Counted from the stretch's first letter, positions 49,287 through 62,418 are shown. The stretch: 64,000 bases of DNA from Spisula solida (GCA_947247005.1 OX365955.1:46541822-46605821); one strand, 5' to 3'. Notes: generated by a model from the sequence alone, not told the origin. Numbers and translations: made by a program.

Positions 49287-49995
49287 CAGTCAGGACTCGT
49301 TACAACGACACCCGATATACCGACAATTTCGTTATAACGACACCAATTGGTGGGGACAAATTCTATACAACGTTAATTGTATCCGTTATAACGACATATT
49401 CACTTACCGACACAAACAGCAAAAAATGGGAACAAAACTGATTGTTTACACAGTTATTAATACTCGATATACTGACAATGTCAAGGGACTATATTTCACA
49501 CCTGAACTATTTATCGGCTTTACACAAAGTCCCTGTCTAAGCAAGGAGCCTAATTATGTAATTACACTTGTGAAAATCATCTTAATTGCTTTCATTATAA
49601 TAGTGGAACCTTTCACAGTCAAATCACAGTTTGTGTACTACGGCTCGCGCATGTGTACTACGGCTTGCACATTAGTAATCAAGGGAGATAAGCGAAGTGA
49701 TCGCATATATTCTTATTTTAGAAATCATGCGGTTCACGAAATAGACGATGTTAATTGAGATTTCTCGACTTGATTTATTAATTCATCAATTCTTAAAGAC
49801 GATAGGGTAAAATTAGTAACAAAATGAATTACCAATTTATTCTCTAGAGCATTATACAATGTATTTAAAGTTTACTGTAGAAGTATCAGGACATCTTTAA
49901 ATTCTCGTCACTAGTGAAATTCAGTATAATGACAAATTCGTTATAATGACATTTTGATCGGGAACAAACAGTGTCGTTGTATCGAGATCTGACTG
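49287..49995. mobile_element. Pogo/Tigger-like TIR element, 709 bp
   Basis: CAGTCAGGACTCGTTACAAC at the left and the inverted GTTGTATCGAGATCTGACTG at the right, with TA on both sides. Subterminal phrases TTTCGTTATAACGACA and TTCGTTATAATGACA resemble pogo-group termini. A 110-codon frame at 49426-49758 contains a hydrophobic stretch but no transposase motif; I do not consider it a host gene. Confidence 0.8.
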
Positions 49996-51689
49996 TATAT
50001 CACAATGTTGTGAAAAAAATGTTGTCATTTTTTTAGTGTTTTTTTGTAGTGTAGCTGTGAAAAAACTGTCGGCATTTTTCAGTGTTTTATAGTCAATCTT
50101 GTTGATCACATACTTTCCATTTTCCCTCGCTGACTGGGAGAGAGGCATTTTGATGAGATTCTGTTTGTGGGTTAGTCGGAACGAAGATTATACTAAATAT
50201 CATTTATAATCTAAACTGTCTTAAGCAAAGGTGTTTGGCACATGAACCTAAGATGATAACAAAGTGTTTTTCAAAAATATAAATAAAATATATAAGGTTT
50301 TGTCTTGGAAAAAAACTTAATCCTTGTAGGTTCATATGTTGAACCCCTTTGGTCTTAAGCAGCAGGTCAATAGATTTATCTGTTTGCTGTTTTATACATT
50401 CAAGGACATTTTATGATTAAAATGGTTGATCTTGATGCTATAATAATGATTGCTAACAACAGGTAGCTGTATAATACATGTGTATGTATTGAAAGCTGAC
50501 TGATTGGTGTTTCATGTATGTGTGTTAAATACATTTATTGCTAAAAGTTATATGTAAGGTTATTTTCTCGGAGCTTAAAACCAATAATTTTATTTCCACT
50601 TAATATTTAACTATGATTATGTTGGAATTATAAGCAGAATATTATGCAATTCATATCTTAGGTCATAATGAATTAAATTGGAATTTATTTTTACTAATTG
50701 CTAACATAAAACAGTGAAATATATTCCATGAAATCAACTTTACATCAGGTTTTTATATATGTATATACTTTCTTGAATGTAGGGGATCTTCTAATAAACC
50801 CTTTAAGGTTTTTATCTCTCCCTCAATTTCTGCTTAAAATTGTCGCCAGCTTTGTTTATTAATAATCGTGTAATATCAAATCGTCGTTACTACCACACAG
50901 AGTCTTTGTGTCTATGTTTTTTTTGCAGCTAAATATATATATTTTTTTTTTTTACTTTGAACAATAAAATCTATAAGAAATATATTATTAATAGTTATAT
51001 TTGTCTGGTAAAAGAATGGCAGGTGTCTAGAAGGAAGACCAGAGGGACATTTTAATTAAGTTTGATCATCACTGTGTGAAATTCTTACTGAGGAATATAT
51101 GGGAAATATATCTATACAGTGGTGATAAACTTGTCTAGCTATATACACGGTTACAGATAATACTTTATTTACCATGTCAAGTGGGAGGGTATACCCCTAT
51201 TACTTCCTCTCTATATTCTTTTATTTTCGTAATGTGTATTAGCTCACACATGTAATATTGTTTGAAAAACAAACAGGAGAAAAATGGAATTCGGCATTCA
51301 GGAAAAAAATGTTATAACATGACATTGTGTATTGTGAAACAAAAGCAATAAGGAAATATATGTAATGATTATTCTGGTATTCTCATTGTGAAATCTTTTT
51401 AAGTGTTTGAGATTGTCTTGTGTTAATCTAGGGAGGAATTTAATAGTGCCAAATTAGAAAATCTTTAATAATTCTCTGGTGAATATTCAGAAATAACAGC
51501 TTGCTCACAGTTGGTTTTTTTTTAAATTAAAAAAAAAATATTTTTTTTTAAAAAAAACTGTGTGATTTATTGATGGACAGTGAAGAAAAAATATGTGATA
51601 TTTCTCAGGATTTATTAGTTAGAAATTGGATATATATGTATTTGTGAACGTGGAGTTATTGAATAGAGTTTTTCATGGTGGATAGAACC
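49996..51689. other. AT-rich DNA without recognised genes
   Basis: Contains long A/T runs near 50935 and 51510-51560. Nothing else is recognised. Confidence 0.35.
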
Positions 51690-51756
51690 ATGTCTTGGAG
51701 TTTTAATTGGGACGTTTGTGAGGCAAATGAATATCAATTGCAAAGTCTGCCGAGAG
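51690..51756 (+). CDS. Possible first coding exon of an unidentified gene
   Basis: An ATG opens 22 codons (MSWSFNWDVCEANEYQLQSL plus PR) and runs into a good donor, AGAG followed by GTAAGC, in phase 1. Composition is less AT-rich than the surroundings and the peptide looks protein-like, but no downstream exon could be linked and I do not recognise the family. It may be chance. Confidence 0.25.
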
Positions 51757-52267
51757 GTAAGCTTACTTTTTCTGATTGAATAATAATTATCATTGTTTTC
51801 GATCATTATTTTGTACTTTTTAGACTGCCCCCCCCCCCCTCCATACTGTCATGTTCATAGTGTGTGTAATTTTGTTATTATAACATAAAACATTTATTTA
51901 GTTGGGAATAACTCGACAACAACACGTGTTCCGTATTTTTATATAATAATTAAATTTTATATTATAATTAATTTTTTTTTTTTTTTTTTTATAAAAAAAT
52001 TATGCAATATAATTGTGATATCATGTATATTTAGACGGATTATTGGAACATTGCCTTTAATGAACTAAGTCACTTCCAGGAAATAATTTTTTTTCCGCCC
52101 CAATTTCAGCTTATCCGGGTCCCTGTCAATGATACCAAATTCCCCAAAGTTGGAAAAGCCCTGGTTTGTGAATCAATGACCAAAGTTAGAATTTTATCAT
52201 ACATGTATGTTTCATTGACAGATAAGGCTGAAGTTGGGTGGTAATGGATATGCAACCTGCCACGCTT

Positions 52268-52428
52268 GCAGGGCTCGACACTAACACTGGTCCGCTGGTC
52301 CGAGACCAGTGAAAATCCAGAAGGACCAGTGAAAACTGGAGGACCAGTAACTATCCTATTTACAAATTAGGCGCTTTTGCCTTGTCGGACCAGTGGCCAA
52401 AATAGTTAAGTGTCTAGGCCTGGCTTGT
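52268..52428. mobile_element. Short TIR element containing ACTGGTCC repeats
   Basis: GCAGGGCTCGACACTAAC at the left and an imperfect inverted GTTAAGTGTCTAGGCCTGGC-like right end. The interior repeats GGACCAGT and ACTGGTCC six times. Confidence 0.55.
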
Positions 52429-54300
52429 ACCAAAAGATATCTGAAAACAGCCTCAATATTGAGCAACATTTCTTAGACTAAAAATTAAGAAAGTGCAGTA
52501 GGGTTCCGGAGGAGGGGTCTTCACTCCATATACCTGGATAAGGGGCCCAAATAACCCCTTGCCATTCACCGCAAAAAAAATCATGTTATCCACCCCAACT
52601 AACGGTCAATGATCTGATTAGAGGCATGACTTCGAATTCGTCTTGAAATAATTTGAAATAAGCCTATATAATTAAATTGATAGTTAGAATGTAGTATAGC
52701 ACGGAGAAAATGACGTGATCCTGACCTTTATGCATGAATATATTACAAGGTTCTTGCGCTGAATATATCTATATATCAATATCCTCCAGTTAATTATTCG
52801 ATATTGGTCCATAAGAGTTGTGTTTGTATAACATCTCGAGCATCTACACCTACTACGAAAACCGGGGTTATAAATGTAGACACTATATCAGCGGTTCAAT
52901 TATGCTAATAGAAGGTTGAGGATCATGTCACATTCTCCATACTATACAAAGGAGGATTCACATGTGATGGTCAGGATCAGTTCAGGAATGAGTCACATCT
53001 TGATTACGGTTAAATTAACCTCATTTATGAGGACATTGCATGGGCACTTAAAGAGACCAATTATGGTAATTAAGATTTTGAATGGTAATTAAGATTTAAA
53101 TAGAGGGGTGTATAAACTGTAATAGAGTTGATGTAACTACAATGACTGGTACTTATAGATAATTGTACCATTTTATTGGTCTGGATAGATATCAACTTGT
53201 CTGTAATCTAAATTAAATATATACATACAGATGGAGGTTCCATTTAACCCTTAAGTTTAACCCTTAGGTTTTAACCCTTAATTTGCAGAAAGGGCCTTGA
53301 AAGCTATGTAAAAATCCACATTCTGCATGATCCTATTCATTCTGGAATGTTTATTTCCTTTTCAATTAGTTGCATTTTGGTTAAAAATTTGAAGAAATAC
53401 TTTCAAACAAAAACTTTAATGACATTCAGCAAATATTGAAACTCCGGAATTATGTCTTTTACCATTCTGTGCCTTATATAAGGCATAAGATATAATTTGC
53501 CTTTAATAACGAAGAGCAAAATATTAGCTAAGCTTAGAAAATGCATTAATTTGTTGTTATTAAAAATGGTTATTTATTTGGTTCTTGTTCACTTGGCCTA
53601 AACAGGGATTTTGATATTTGTGGAAGAAAATCTGGCATGACATGTTCCTAAGCCACAAGATGTAGGTAGGGTAATCATAATGCATTCATAAAGCAACATC
53701 CAGGACCCCCTCATAAACTATTGTTTTATACTGTTGAACTTCGGAAAGTGGTCACCTGAATTAAGCAACCACCTGTCATGTGCATGAATTTTAATTTAGC
53801 CAACCTGAGGCATATTGACTTTGTGATAAATGTCTGGATGGATGGAGGTCCCAGAGTTTGTGCACGCTTCTTCTGATAAGATTTCAATGAACTTTCGCAT
53901 GAATAGTAATGGTACCCGCATTGAATCCTAGATGTACATCGATATTATCAGAAATCTTTGTTCGACGAATATTGCCAGAGTTATGCTGACCTTTGTGGGA
54001 GACAGACATAGATTTTTGGGTAAAATATGCTTTCTGGTTTTTTACTGAATGTAAACATACGAAGAAGAACCATACTTATTAGATGAATTACCACCGGCAC
54101 TACAACAAAGACAGATTTACGTATACAGATTATATGGTACTTTTTAAATAAACAACTCGAGACATTTTCAAAGTTTACAGTACATTTATTTATTTTTAGA
54201 CACAAAAATATCTATTTATAGATTTTGGACAATCATGATCACGTGACTCCACGGATCCACTTTTTCTTACTTCGAGAGAAATATTGTGCAATGTTTTTAT
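52429..54300. other. Intergenic DNA
   Basis: No gene is recognised. Contains TTTAACCCTTAAG-type repeats near 53245 only. Confidence 0.35.
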
Positions 54301-54307
54301 TATCATA

Positions 54308-54345
54308 CCCTGATGAAGGCTTATGTTAAGCCGAAACGTTGGTTA
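54308..54345 (+). ncRNA. Candidate hammerhead ribozyme core
   Basis: CTGATGA (54310-54316) is followed by one A, a perfect 6-bp stem GGCTTA/TAAGCC closed by TGT, and then GAAAC (54333-54337). CUGAUGA, stem II and GAAA are the conserved hammerhead core, and such minimal motifs are known in Penelope-like retroelements. The extra A after CUGAUGA, and the lack of a clear stem III with cleavage triplet, weaken the case. No Penelope reverse transcriptase is seen nearby. Confidence 0.4.
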
Positions 54346-55817
54346 AAATAAATTAGATAAACACATCCGTTGTCAGTTGTTCGTTACACACACAATTTTA
54401 TTTGTTTCAATTGAATGTAGTACTGACAACCACTTGCATTAAAAGGTCACATTTGATGCATTGATCCTAGACTGACTGTTAAAGACAGGTTTGACTATAA
54501 TTACAGTCAGCTTATCAACTTTATCTTCATTTCGTTCCCCAAGTCTTCTAGGATCACATCTAGAAGTCGTTAATGATATTGCAGTCTGCGGAGCTTATTC
54601 TTTGTCGACATCTTTTAATTTCCTCACTTAAGTGGTTTCTTTATCTTCTCCTTAGAGCTATACCCACTTATGATTTGTACTGATGCTGTTGAAGTATTCG
54701 ATATGCTGGGTTCCTAATTATAGCATGTAGTCTATGATACTCAATCACCAGATTGGTCTCCAGGCTGAATTTTCTGAAAGTCGAAGGTCATTGTCCAAAC
54801 TGACAGGGGAAAAACGGAATGATGACGTATTTCAGGGGTCCTACAATTCCGGAATAATCCGGAAATCCCGTTACCATAGAAACTTGGCACTAGAATGAAT
54901 TAAGTTTATGCCGAAAAAAAGTTATTTCATGAAAAAATACCTAGTATTGACTGAGTTATGGTCATTTTAAATTTCAATTATGCTGAATTTTAATAATTGA
55001 ACAGTATTTGAAGCAGATTTTTGGTGTAGGGATGTGTCCTAATGGCACCCGAAACAGATTGACGCCTTATTTTCAGGATTAGACATTTTGTCTCAGTAGA
55101 ACTTGAACCGAGTAGATACTTGACGACTGTCTCAGTCCAACCGCAATCAACAAACAAGCATCCTAAAAATGCCCTCCAATTTCAACATTTCCCTCAGATA
55201 GAATAGGGGAGAGGGCGTAGGCTGCATCCACCATCCCTCTCTAAAATCACCAATGGTATTTAATATTATTTACAATGATACAGGGTTTGTTTGTCATTTT
55301 CTGATAATTTATTTATTTAGATACTGAAGAGTCAACTTTAATATTTTCAGGGGTTTAACGCTAAAATATTGTAACTACAGATGCCAGGGGAGGGTAGATA
55401 CAACAATAATGCTCCGAGAACTTCAAGATTATGATAACAAGGGATCAAAGTACTGAAAGGATTGCTCAGCATTATGTGATTATCATCTGTAAATATTGAC
55501 ATAGAAACACGGATGTTTGATAATTGGATAATTTTGAATAGTTTGTTGATAATATTGTATCCATCAATGCTTTCAATTGTTGACAATTAGGTAGGGTGTG
55601 AATGACACATAGCTCGTTAGAGATAACTCTGTTCATGTGTTGGGTACATGGTGGCATGTAATAGAGAATAGAAGACAGAGTTAATTTTGTCTTTGTAAAT
55701 GAAATAATAAATAAAGTCAAACATGTGTTATAAAGCCACCTGCGAATAAAGACAACTGCAGAACACAACCTTTAGAGCAATACCCATTGGAAACACAAAG
55801 TTTTTGATGTTGTACAG
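54346..55817. other. Intergenic DNA
   Basis: No gene or repeat is recognised; minus-strand reading frames of 80-100 codons here have no family features. Confidence 0.35.
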
Positions 55818-55945
55818 AGGTTGTCGGGCGCTTGCCGTCTAATCAGGCGACCCGGGTTCAAAACAGGGTGGAGGCACACATATATATGCCTGCCATATTT
55901 CAGCAGAAAGCTGACTGGCAAATAAAGGCTATGCTCGGCACTACA
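55818..55945 (+). mobile_element. tRNA-derived SINE, 5'-truncated (copy 2)
   Basis: CTTGCCGTCTAATCAGGCGA, the B-box-like GGGTTCAAAACAGGGTGGAG and the shared tail ending GCTATGCTCGGCA match 27295-27428. The A box is degraded. Confidence 0.65.
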
Positions 55946-56621
55946 TAGAATGCTTTTCAGGCTGTTTTGACCATCCATAATTATTATATCAGCTAAGGCC
56001 GCTATAGCTTTGACGATGCTGAATGTATGAATTGAAAAAAAAATCAAGAAAATTAAATGGAAACAAAGGGAAATATCTGACATCTTCTGAGACTACGATG
56101 TATAATTCAGCTAGGCAGTTGAGGCAGTTAACTGACCATTAGCTGTTTTAAGATGGACACTAATCAGCCATTATTGATTTAAAAGCCAGTTTACAGACAA
56201 TACTCAGACAATACTCATTAGTTTGTGGACAGTTTTATATGTTTGTTCTGTCTGTGGAATAATTCCTAGAAAATGTGTGATTTTATTCTCTCATACTAAT
56301 TAGATCAGGTGGCTATGTAATTACCCATGTTACCTTAATGATAGAACAATCTGTTTGATGCAAAGCTCACATATGATATAGTATATAGATATATAACTAA
56401 TATAATGGTAAGGCCAAGCCTTTAAGTATGGTTGGTTTTCAGTACTTTGAGTTACAATCTGAAAATTTACTTTAATATAATGAGGTTACATTCAAGTGAA
56501 TTTTCAGAGTGACTCTTTTATATGCCGGGAAATGCTGGCCTTTTGCTAACAATCTGCATGATTGATCAGCATGATCTTTGTAATCCACTGAAAGATTAAA
56601 AATGCTGAATAGTTACCCACT

Positions 56622-56745
56622 GGCCTAAGAAATTATATCACAAAATACAGAGTTTTGAAATTCCCCATTATATAATAATAATGACCGGATGATGGGAATT
56701 TAAAAACTCTGTATTTTGTGATATAATAATTATTTCTTAGGCCTG
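56622..56745. mobile_element. MITE, AGGCCTAAG family (copy 2)
   Basis: GGCCTAAGAAATTATATCAC plus AAAATACAGAGTTTTGAAAT on the left, mirrored on the right with a short ATAAT insertion. Ends TTCTTAGGCC. Confidence 0.87.
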
Positions 56746-57210
56746 TGAGTTAAACCTTAGTCACAGATTGTAAGGCCTAAACCTATTAATTATGTGGCTC
56801 TAGTAATTGACCGACCCTAACCTGCGGAATCAGCAACTTTCCTGGGCATTTAGTGGTTCCAATTTTACGGATGTGTTAAACTGTTATTCTCACGTACCGC
56901 AATTAATGATTCTTCCACGGTTTTCGCGATGGCCAGCTGGGGTCGGAAAAATAAAATAATTTTAAAAAATAAAATGTTTTCCTTCTGACCCATTCTAATT
57001 TTTTCACCATGTTACTAGAACCACATAATTAATTTGTTTTGGCTTAAGCAAAAAGGCATTATTATCCAACACATGAAACTCACAGTCACATCAGAAGCAA
57101 TTTCGTTAGTTTGTTGATAGATTTTATGGTGGACACTACTGTTACCTTTTATACTGAGCATCATAGTGTGCAAGGCCAAGAGTAACCTACCCAATAAGGG
57201 ATTGCTTCAG

Positions 57211-58812
57211 TCAGTCCCTAGAGAACACGATACCACCTGCAGTCCCTAGAGAACACGATACCACCTGCAGTCCCTAGAGAACACGATACCATCAGCAGTC
57301 CCTAGAAAACACGATACCACCTGCAGTCCCTAGAGAACACGATACCACCTGCAGTCCCTAGAGAACACGATACCATCAGCAGTCCCTAGAGAACACGATA
57401 CCATCAGCAGTCCCTAGAGAACACGATACCACCTGCAGTCCCTAGAGAACACGATACCACCTGCAGTCCCTAGAGAACACGATACCATCAGCAGTCCCTA
57501 GAGAACACGATACCATCAGCAGTCCCTAGAGAACACGATACCACCTGCAGTCCCTAGAGAACACGATACCACCTGCAGTCCCTAGAGAACACGATACCAT
57601 CAGCAGTCCCTAGAGAACACGATACCATCAGCAGTCCCTAGAGAACACGATACCACCTGCAGTCCCTAGAGAACACGATACCATCAGCAGTCCCTAGAGA
57701 ACACGATACCATCAGCAGTCCCTAGAGAACACGATACCATCAGCAGTCCCTAGAGAACACGATACCATCAGCAGTCCCTAGAGAACACGATACCACCAGC
57801 AGTCCCTAGAGAACACGATACCATCAGCAGTCCCTAGAGAACACGATACCATCAGCAGTCCCTATAGAACACGATACCACCAGCAGTCCCTAGAGAACAC
57901 GATACCACCTGCAGTCCCTAGAGAACACGATACCATCAGCAGTCCCTAGAGAACACGATACCATCAGCAGTCCCTAGAGAACACGATACCACCTGCAGTC
58001 CCTAGAGAACACGATACCATCAGCAGTCCCTAGAGAACACGATACCATCAGCAGTCCCTAGAGAACACGATACCATCAGCAGTCCCTAGAGAACACGATA
58101 CCATCAGCAGTCCCTAGAGAACACGATACCACCAGCAGTCCCTAGAGAACACGATACCACCTGCAGTCCCTAGAGAACACGATACCATCAGCAGTCCCTA
58201 GAGAACACGATACCACCTGCAGTCCCTAGAGAACACGATACCACCTGCAGTCCCTAGAGAACACGATACCACCTGCAGTCCCTAGAGAACACGATACCAT
58301 CAGCAGTCCCTAGAGAACACGATACCATCAGCAGTCCCTAGAGAACACGATACCACCAGCAGTCCCTAGAGAACACGATACCACCTGCAGTCCCTAGAGA
58401 ACACGATACCATCAGCAGTCCCTAGAGAACACGATACCACCTGCAGTCCCTAGAGAACACGATACCACCTGCAGTCCCTAGAGAACACGATACCACCTGC
58501 AGTCCCTAGAGAACACGATACCATCAGCAGTCCCTAGAGAACACGATACCATCAGCAGTCCCTAGAGAACACGATACCACCAGCAGTCCCTAGAGAACAC
58601 GATACCATCAGCAGTCCCTAGAGAACACGATACCACCTGCAGTCCCTAGAGAACACGATACCACCTGCAGTCCCTAGAGAACACGATACCATCAGCAGTC
58701 CCTAGAGAACACGATACCATCAGCAGTCCCTAGAGAACACGATACCACCTGCAGTCCCTAGAGAACACGATACCACCTGCAGTCCCTAGAGAACACGATA
58801 CCACCTGCAGTC
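57211..58812 (+). repeat. 28-bp minisatellite, about 57 units
   Basis: Units CAGTCCCTAGAGAACACGAT followed by ACCACCTG, ACCATCAG or ACCACCAG. Only rare bases differ elsewhere (AAAAC near 57306, TATAG near 57864). The three endings form recurring runs. It is followed directly by CAGTCCCACATCAATGAG. Confidence 0.95.
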
Positions 58813-58844
58813 CCACATCAATGAGAGACATAAGTGACATATAA

Positions 58845-59185
58845 ATTATCTCCCTTGTAAGATAAAGCCCGAGGTAGACCAATTAGCATACCGGTCCTAA
58901 CTAGTTGAGATCCTCTGACTTTATCCTTGTTTTTAACTGAAATATCATTGATTTTAGATATGAAATTTCTCACTTCTGTATTACCTAATATGTTAGGGCC
59001 ATAAAAATTTATATACCATGGTGTGTAAACAGCATGTAGCCAAATTTATTATTTGATCTGATAATTAATGTTGCAAATATTTTAGCCTAATTACTACCAT
59101 GTGCAACAAACAAAACAGGGATAAAAGCAGAGTAATCCACATGATAGGACCGGTGGAGTTTTAGAGAGTAGTAAGGGGGGATAAT
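58845..59185 (+). repeat. Dispersed repeat (copy 2)
   Basis: Contains ATCTCCCTTGTAAGAT, AAGCCCGAGGTAGACCAAT, GCAGAGTAATCCACATGATA and GTTTTAGAGAGTAGTAAGGG, as in 6427-6835. Confidence 0.65.
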
Positions 59186-59914
59186 TTACTATTTTCCCCC
59201 ATTACTTTCTCTTCTTCTCTATACCATTGCAAGCATTGCATCCTTTTTGCTTGGAAATGAACATGAATTGCAAGATGGAAGCCGTCTTGCATCCGTTATG
59301 AAAGTGTCCAACTAAGCATCATTTATTTCCTTCCGCAACATTTCAGCATTCATGCAATCGGCAATGATTTGGCAATTCTTCTGCATGTTCTGCAATGTAC
59401 CAGTTGTCTGTTTATAAAATAAAAAACACGACTGTATCAATCAAAACTTTTCTCTATGGATATATTGTCAAGATATCAGTTTTGCATGAATGTTCATATT
59501 ACTCAACATGTACAGATTTCTGTGATGTCTTTGTTGATGTTTACATGTCTGTTTATACTCGATCTGCATGTTATATATTACATTGAGAATTTTATCGCTG
59601 TATCAGCACATTTTCTTCTGTAACTTCTTCTGTAACTCTCCTCAGATCATGTGATAGAATGTTTGCTCTGATGTTGATGAGGTTTTGAATACTCTAGGAA
59701 GAATCTGGCTGATACTTCAAACCTGAATCATTTGTAGAAATTATTATTTTTCAGTATTTTATACCCCATATATTAAATATGGTTGCCATGGTTTGTTGTA
59801 GAACATTTTGTTGAGCAACATTTCTTCCACTGTGATTTAAATAAAACTTCAAATTTAAGGTAATTCCTTACTCTTAATTCTTTCTGTACAAGAGGTATCA
59901 AACACCTGATTTTT
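59186..59914. other. Intergenic DNA
   Basis: No gene or repeat is recognised. Confidence 0.35.
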
Positions 59915-61059
59915 AGCTCACCTGTCACAAAGTGACAAGGTGAGCTTTTGTGATCGCTCTTCGTCCGTTGTCCGTCCGTCCGTTCACAATTGCTTGTGAA
60001 CACACTATAGGTCACAAATTTAGCCTGATCAATATGAAACTTGATCACAATGATCATCTTCATACAATCTAGGTCAAGTTCGATATTGGGTCATCTGGGG
60101 TCAAAAACTAGGTCACTAGGCCAAATCAAAGGAAAACCTTGTGAACACATTAGAGGTCACAATTTGAGCCTAATCTTTATGAAACTTGATCACAATGATC
60201 ATCTCTATTAAATCTAGGTCAAGTTCGATATTGGGTTATCCGGGGTCAAAAACTAGGTCACAAGGTCAAATTATAGAAAAACTTTGTGTAGTCACTAGAG
60301 GTCACAATTTTGACCTAATCTTTATGAAACTTGGTCACAATGATCATCACAACAAAATCTAGGTCAAGTTCGATATTGGGTTATCCGGGGTCAAAAACTA
60401 GGTCACAAGGTCAAATCATAGAAAAACCTTGTGTAGTCACTAGAGGTCACAATTTTGACCTCATCTTTATGAAACTTGGTCACAATGATTATCATAATAA
60501 AATCTAGGTCAAGTTCGATATTGGGTTATCCGGGGTCAAAAACTAGGTCACAAGGTCAAATTATAGAAAAACTTTGTGTAGTCACTAGAGGTCACAATTT
60601 TGACCTAATCTTTATGAAACTTGGTCATAATGATCATCACAACAAAATCTAGGTCAAGTTCGATATTGGGTTATACGGGGTCAAAAACTAGGTCACAAGG
60701 TCAAATCATAGAAAAACCTTGTGTAGTCACTAGAGGTCACAATTTTGATCTAATCTTTATGAAACTTGGTCACAATGAACATCACAACACAATCTAGGTC
60801 AAGCTTGATATTGGGTCATCCGGGGTCAAAAACTAGGTCTCAAGGTCAAATCATAGAAAAACCTTGTGTAGTCACTAGAGGTCACAATTTTAGCCTAATC
60901 CTTATGAAACTTGGTCAGAGTGATCATCTCAGCAACATCTAGGTGAAGTGCGATATTGTGTCATATGGGACCAAGAACTAGGTCACTAGGTCCAATCACA
61001 GATCTTGCATGTACTGCTACAACAGGTGAGCGACCTAGGGCCCTTTGGGCCCTCTTGTT
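59915..61059 (+). mobile_element. Hairpin-headed repeat, family C, with 145-bp tandem units
   Basis: Starts AGCTCACCTGTCACAAAGTG with the hairpin partner ACAAGGTGAGCT, then CGTCCG repeats. About six units of about 145 bp follow (CTAGAGGTCACAATTTTGAC, AAATCTAGGTCAAGTTCGAT, GGGGTCAAAAACTAGGTCAC). Ends ACAGGTGAGCGACCTAGGGC then CCTTTGGGCCCTCTTGTT. The terminal ACAGGTGAGC repeats the hairpin arm. Confidence 0.85.
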
Positions 61060-62352
61060 ATGAAGAACACACTTATGATAATGATTGTACAACAGTTTTG
61101 CTCGGCTAGTTTTCAAAATATTTTTAGATTTTGGGGAACCCCCCTAAAAACGGATACTTGCATTTCAACGAAAAAGTTGGACATATAATTCCATGAAACT
61201 TGGCATGCACGAAATTTTGTATATACGGAATCACACGACAACGTTTGTGTTAGACTATGTATGTTATATGTATTTTTAAATGATATTTTAAAATAGGTGA
61301 TTATTCATTTTTAAGTTATACGAAAAAAATAGTTGAACAACATACTGATTTCGTAAATGCATCCAGTAGAGTAACTATTATAGAAGTTTTGTCCCAAATT
61401 TCATGGCAGTTGCTCGGGTAGATTTTTTTAACTGACACTTTAATGATTTCGGAAATGTCGAAAACCAGGAGAGTTTACAAAATACATCAACGTTTTGAAT
61501 ACGTTGTATCCAGTTTTCACGATAATTTGTTTTTGAAAAATGTGTATATTTAAAGATGAACCAATGCTCTTTTGTATAAGCTAGTCTATGTTATTACCAA
61601 ATAAATGCAAACTAACCTTCCTCTAAAGTAGTCAGGATGCTTGCTAAACAAATGTTAAAACTTGGATAAAATGTTGTGTGGGCGCATTATATTACGTTTC
61701 ACATACTTTGTAGCTAGTATTCGCGAGTGTTGGTGTTTCAACGTTTGGAATTAATGGCACATAAAGTTTCAGCTATAGTTTTACTCTGCAAGCTTATTAT
61801 AGAATAATATAGTAACAACTATACAGTAAACGCGCGATTTTAAGACATGAGAACATGCTGACACATCAATTTTAAGTTTTTCTTATTTTATCATCATGGT
61901 AGTCAGACGCTTTCAATATGTCTAATTTACACCGATTTCTAAACTTCCGCTCAACTAAAGAGTGTCCAATTACCTCAATTAGGGGGAGGGGGAGCAAACA
62001 CAGGAAATAAGTCAGATGACCATTCCCAACAGGCATGAATTTGACAAACTTTTGACCCTTATCTTGGATAAAGACTTGGGCTGGTTTTACATCCTAGATC
62101 TCAGAAATTTTGACACCACAATATGGGGTCAGTTGCTACATTGGACAAACAACACTACTTGATGCATGTTTGATGCATTCGGGAGATACCATACATGGGA
62201 ACATTGGAGACAACAACAACATACAAATGTAGTACATCACATCAGTACAGATGTACATAGCGAACATTTTCATACATCAACATAACATTGAGAACACTGT
62301 ACGACTGGAGGTTTGGGACACAACAACTAGGTTACGGTTGGTGATAGACTAA
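61060..62352. other. Intergenic DNA
   Basis: No gene or repeat is recognised. Confidence 0.35.
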
Positions 62353-62418
62353 GACACACTGAGCGAGTTTCCCCACACAAAAAACGCCACAGTCGACGCC
62401 GCCGCCCAACCTCCGGTC
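62353..62418 (-). repeat. GC-rich dispersed repeat (copy 2)
   Basis: On the minus strand it reads GGAGGTTGGGCGGCGGCGTC, GACTGTGGCG and GGGGAAACTCGCTCAG, matching 42446-42530. Confidence 0.7.

Noticed and set aside
49426..49758. Host membrane protein gene
   Set aside because: The frame lies wholly within the TIR element at 49287-49995 and has no signal peptide or family motif.
57211..58812. CRISPR-like array
   Set aside because: Units are contiguous without unique spacers, and the genome is eukaryotic; it is a minisatellite.
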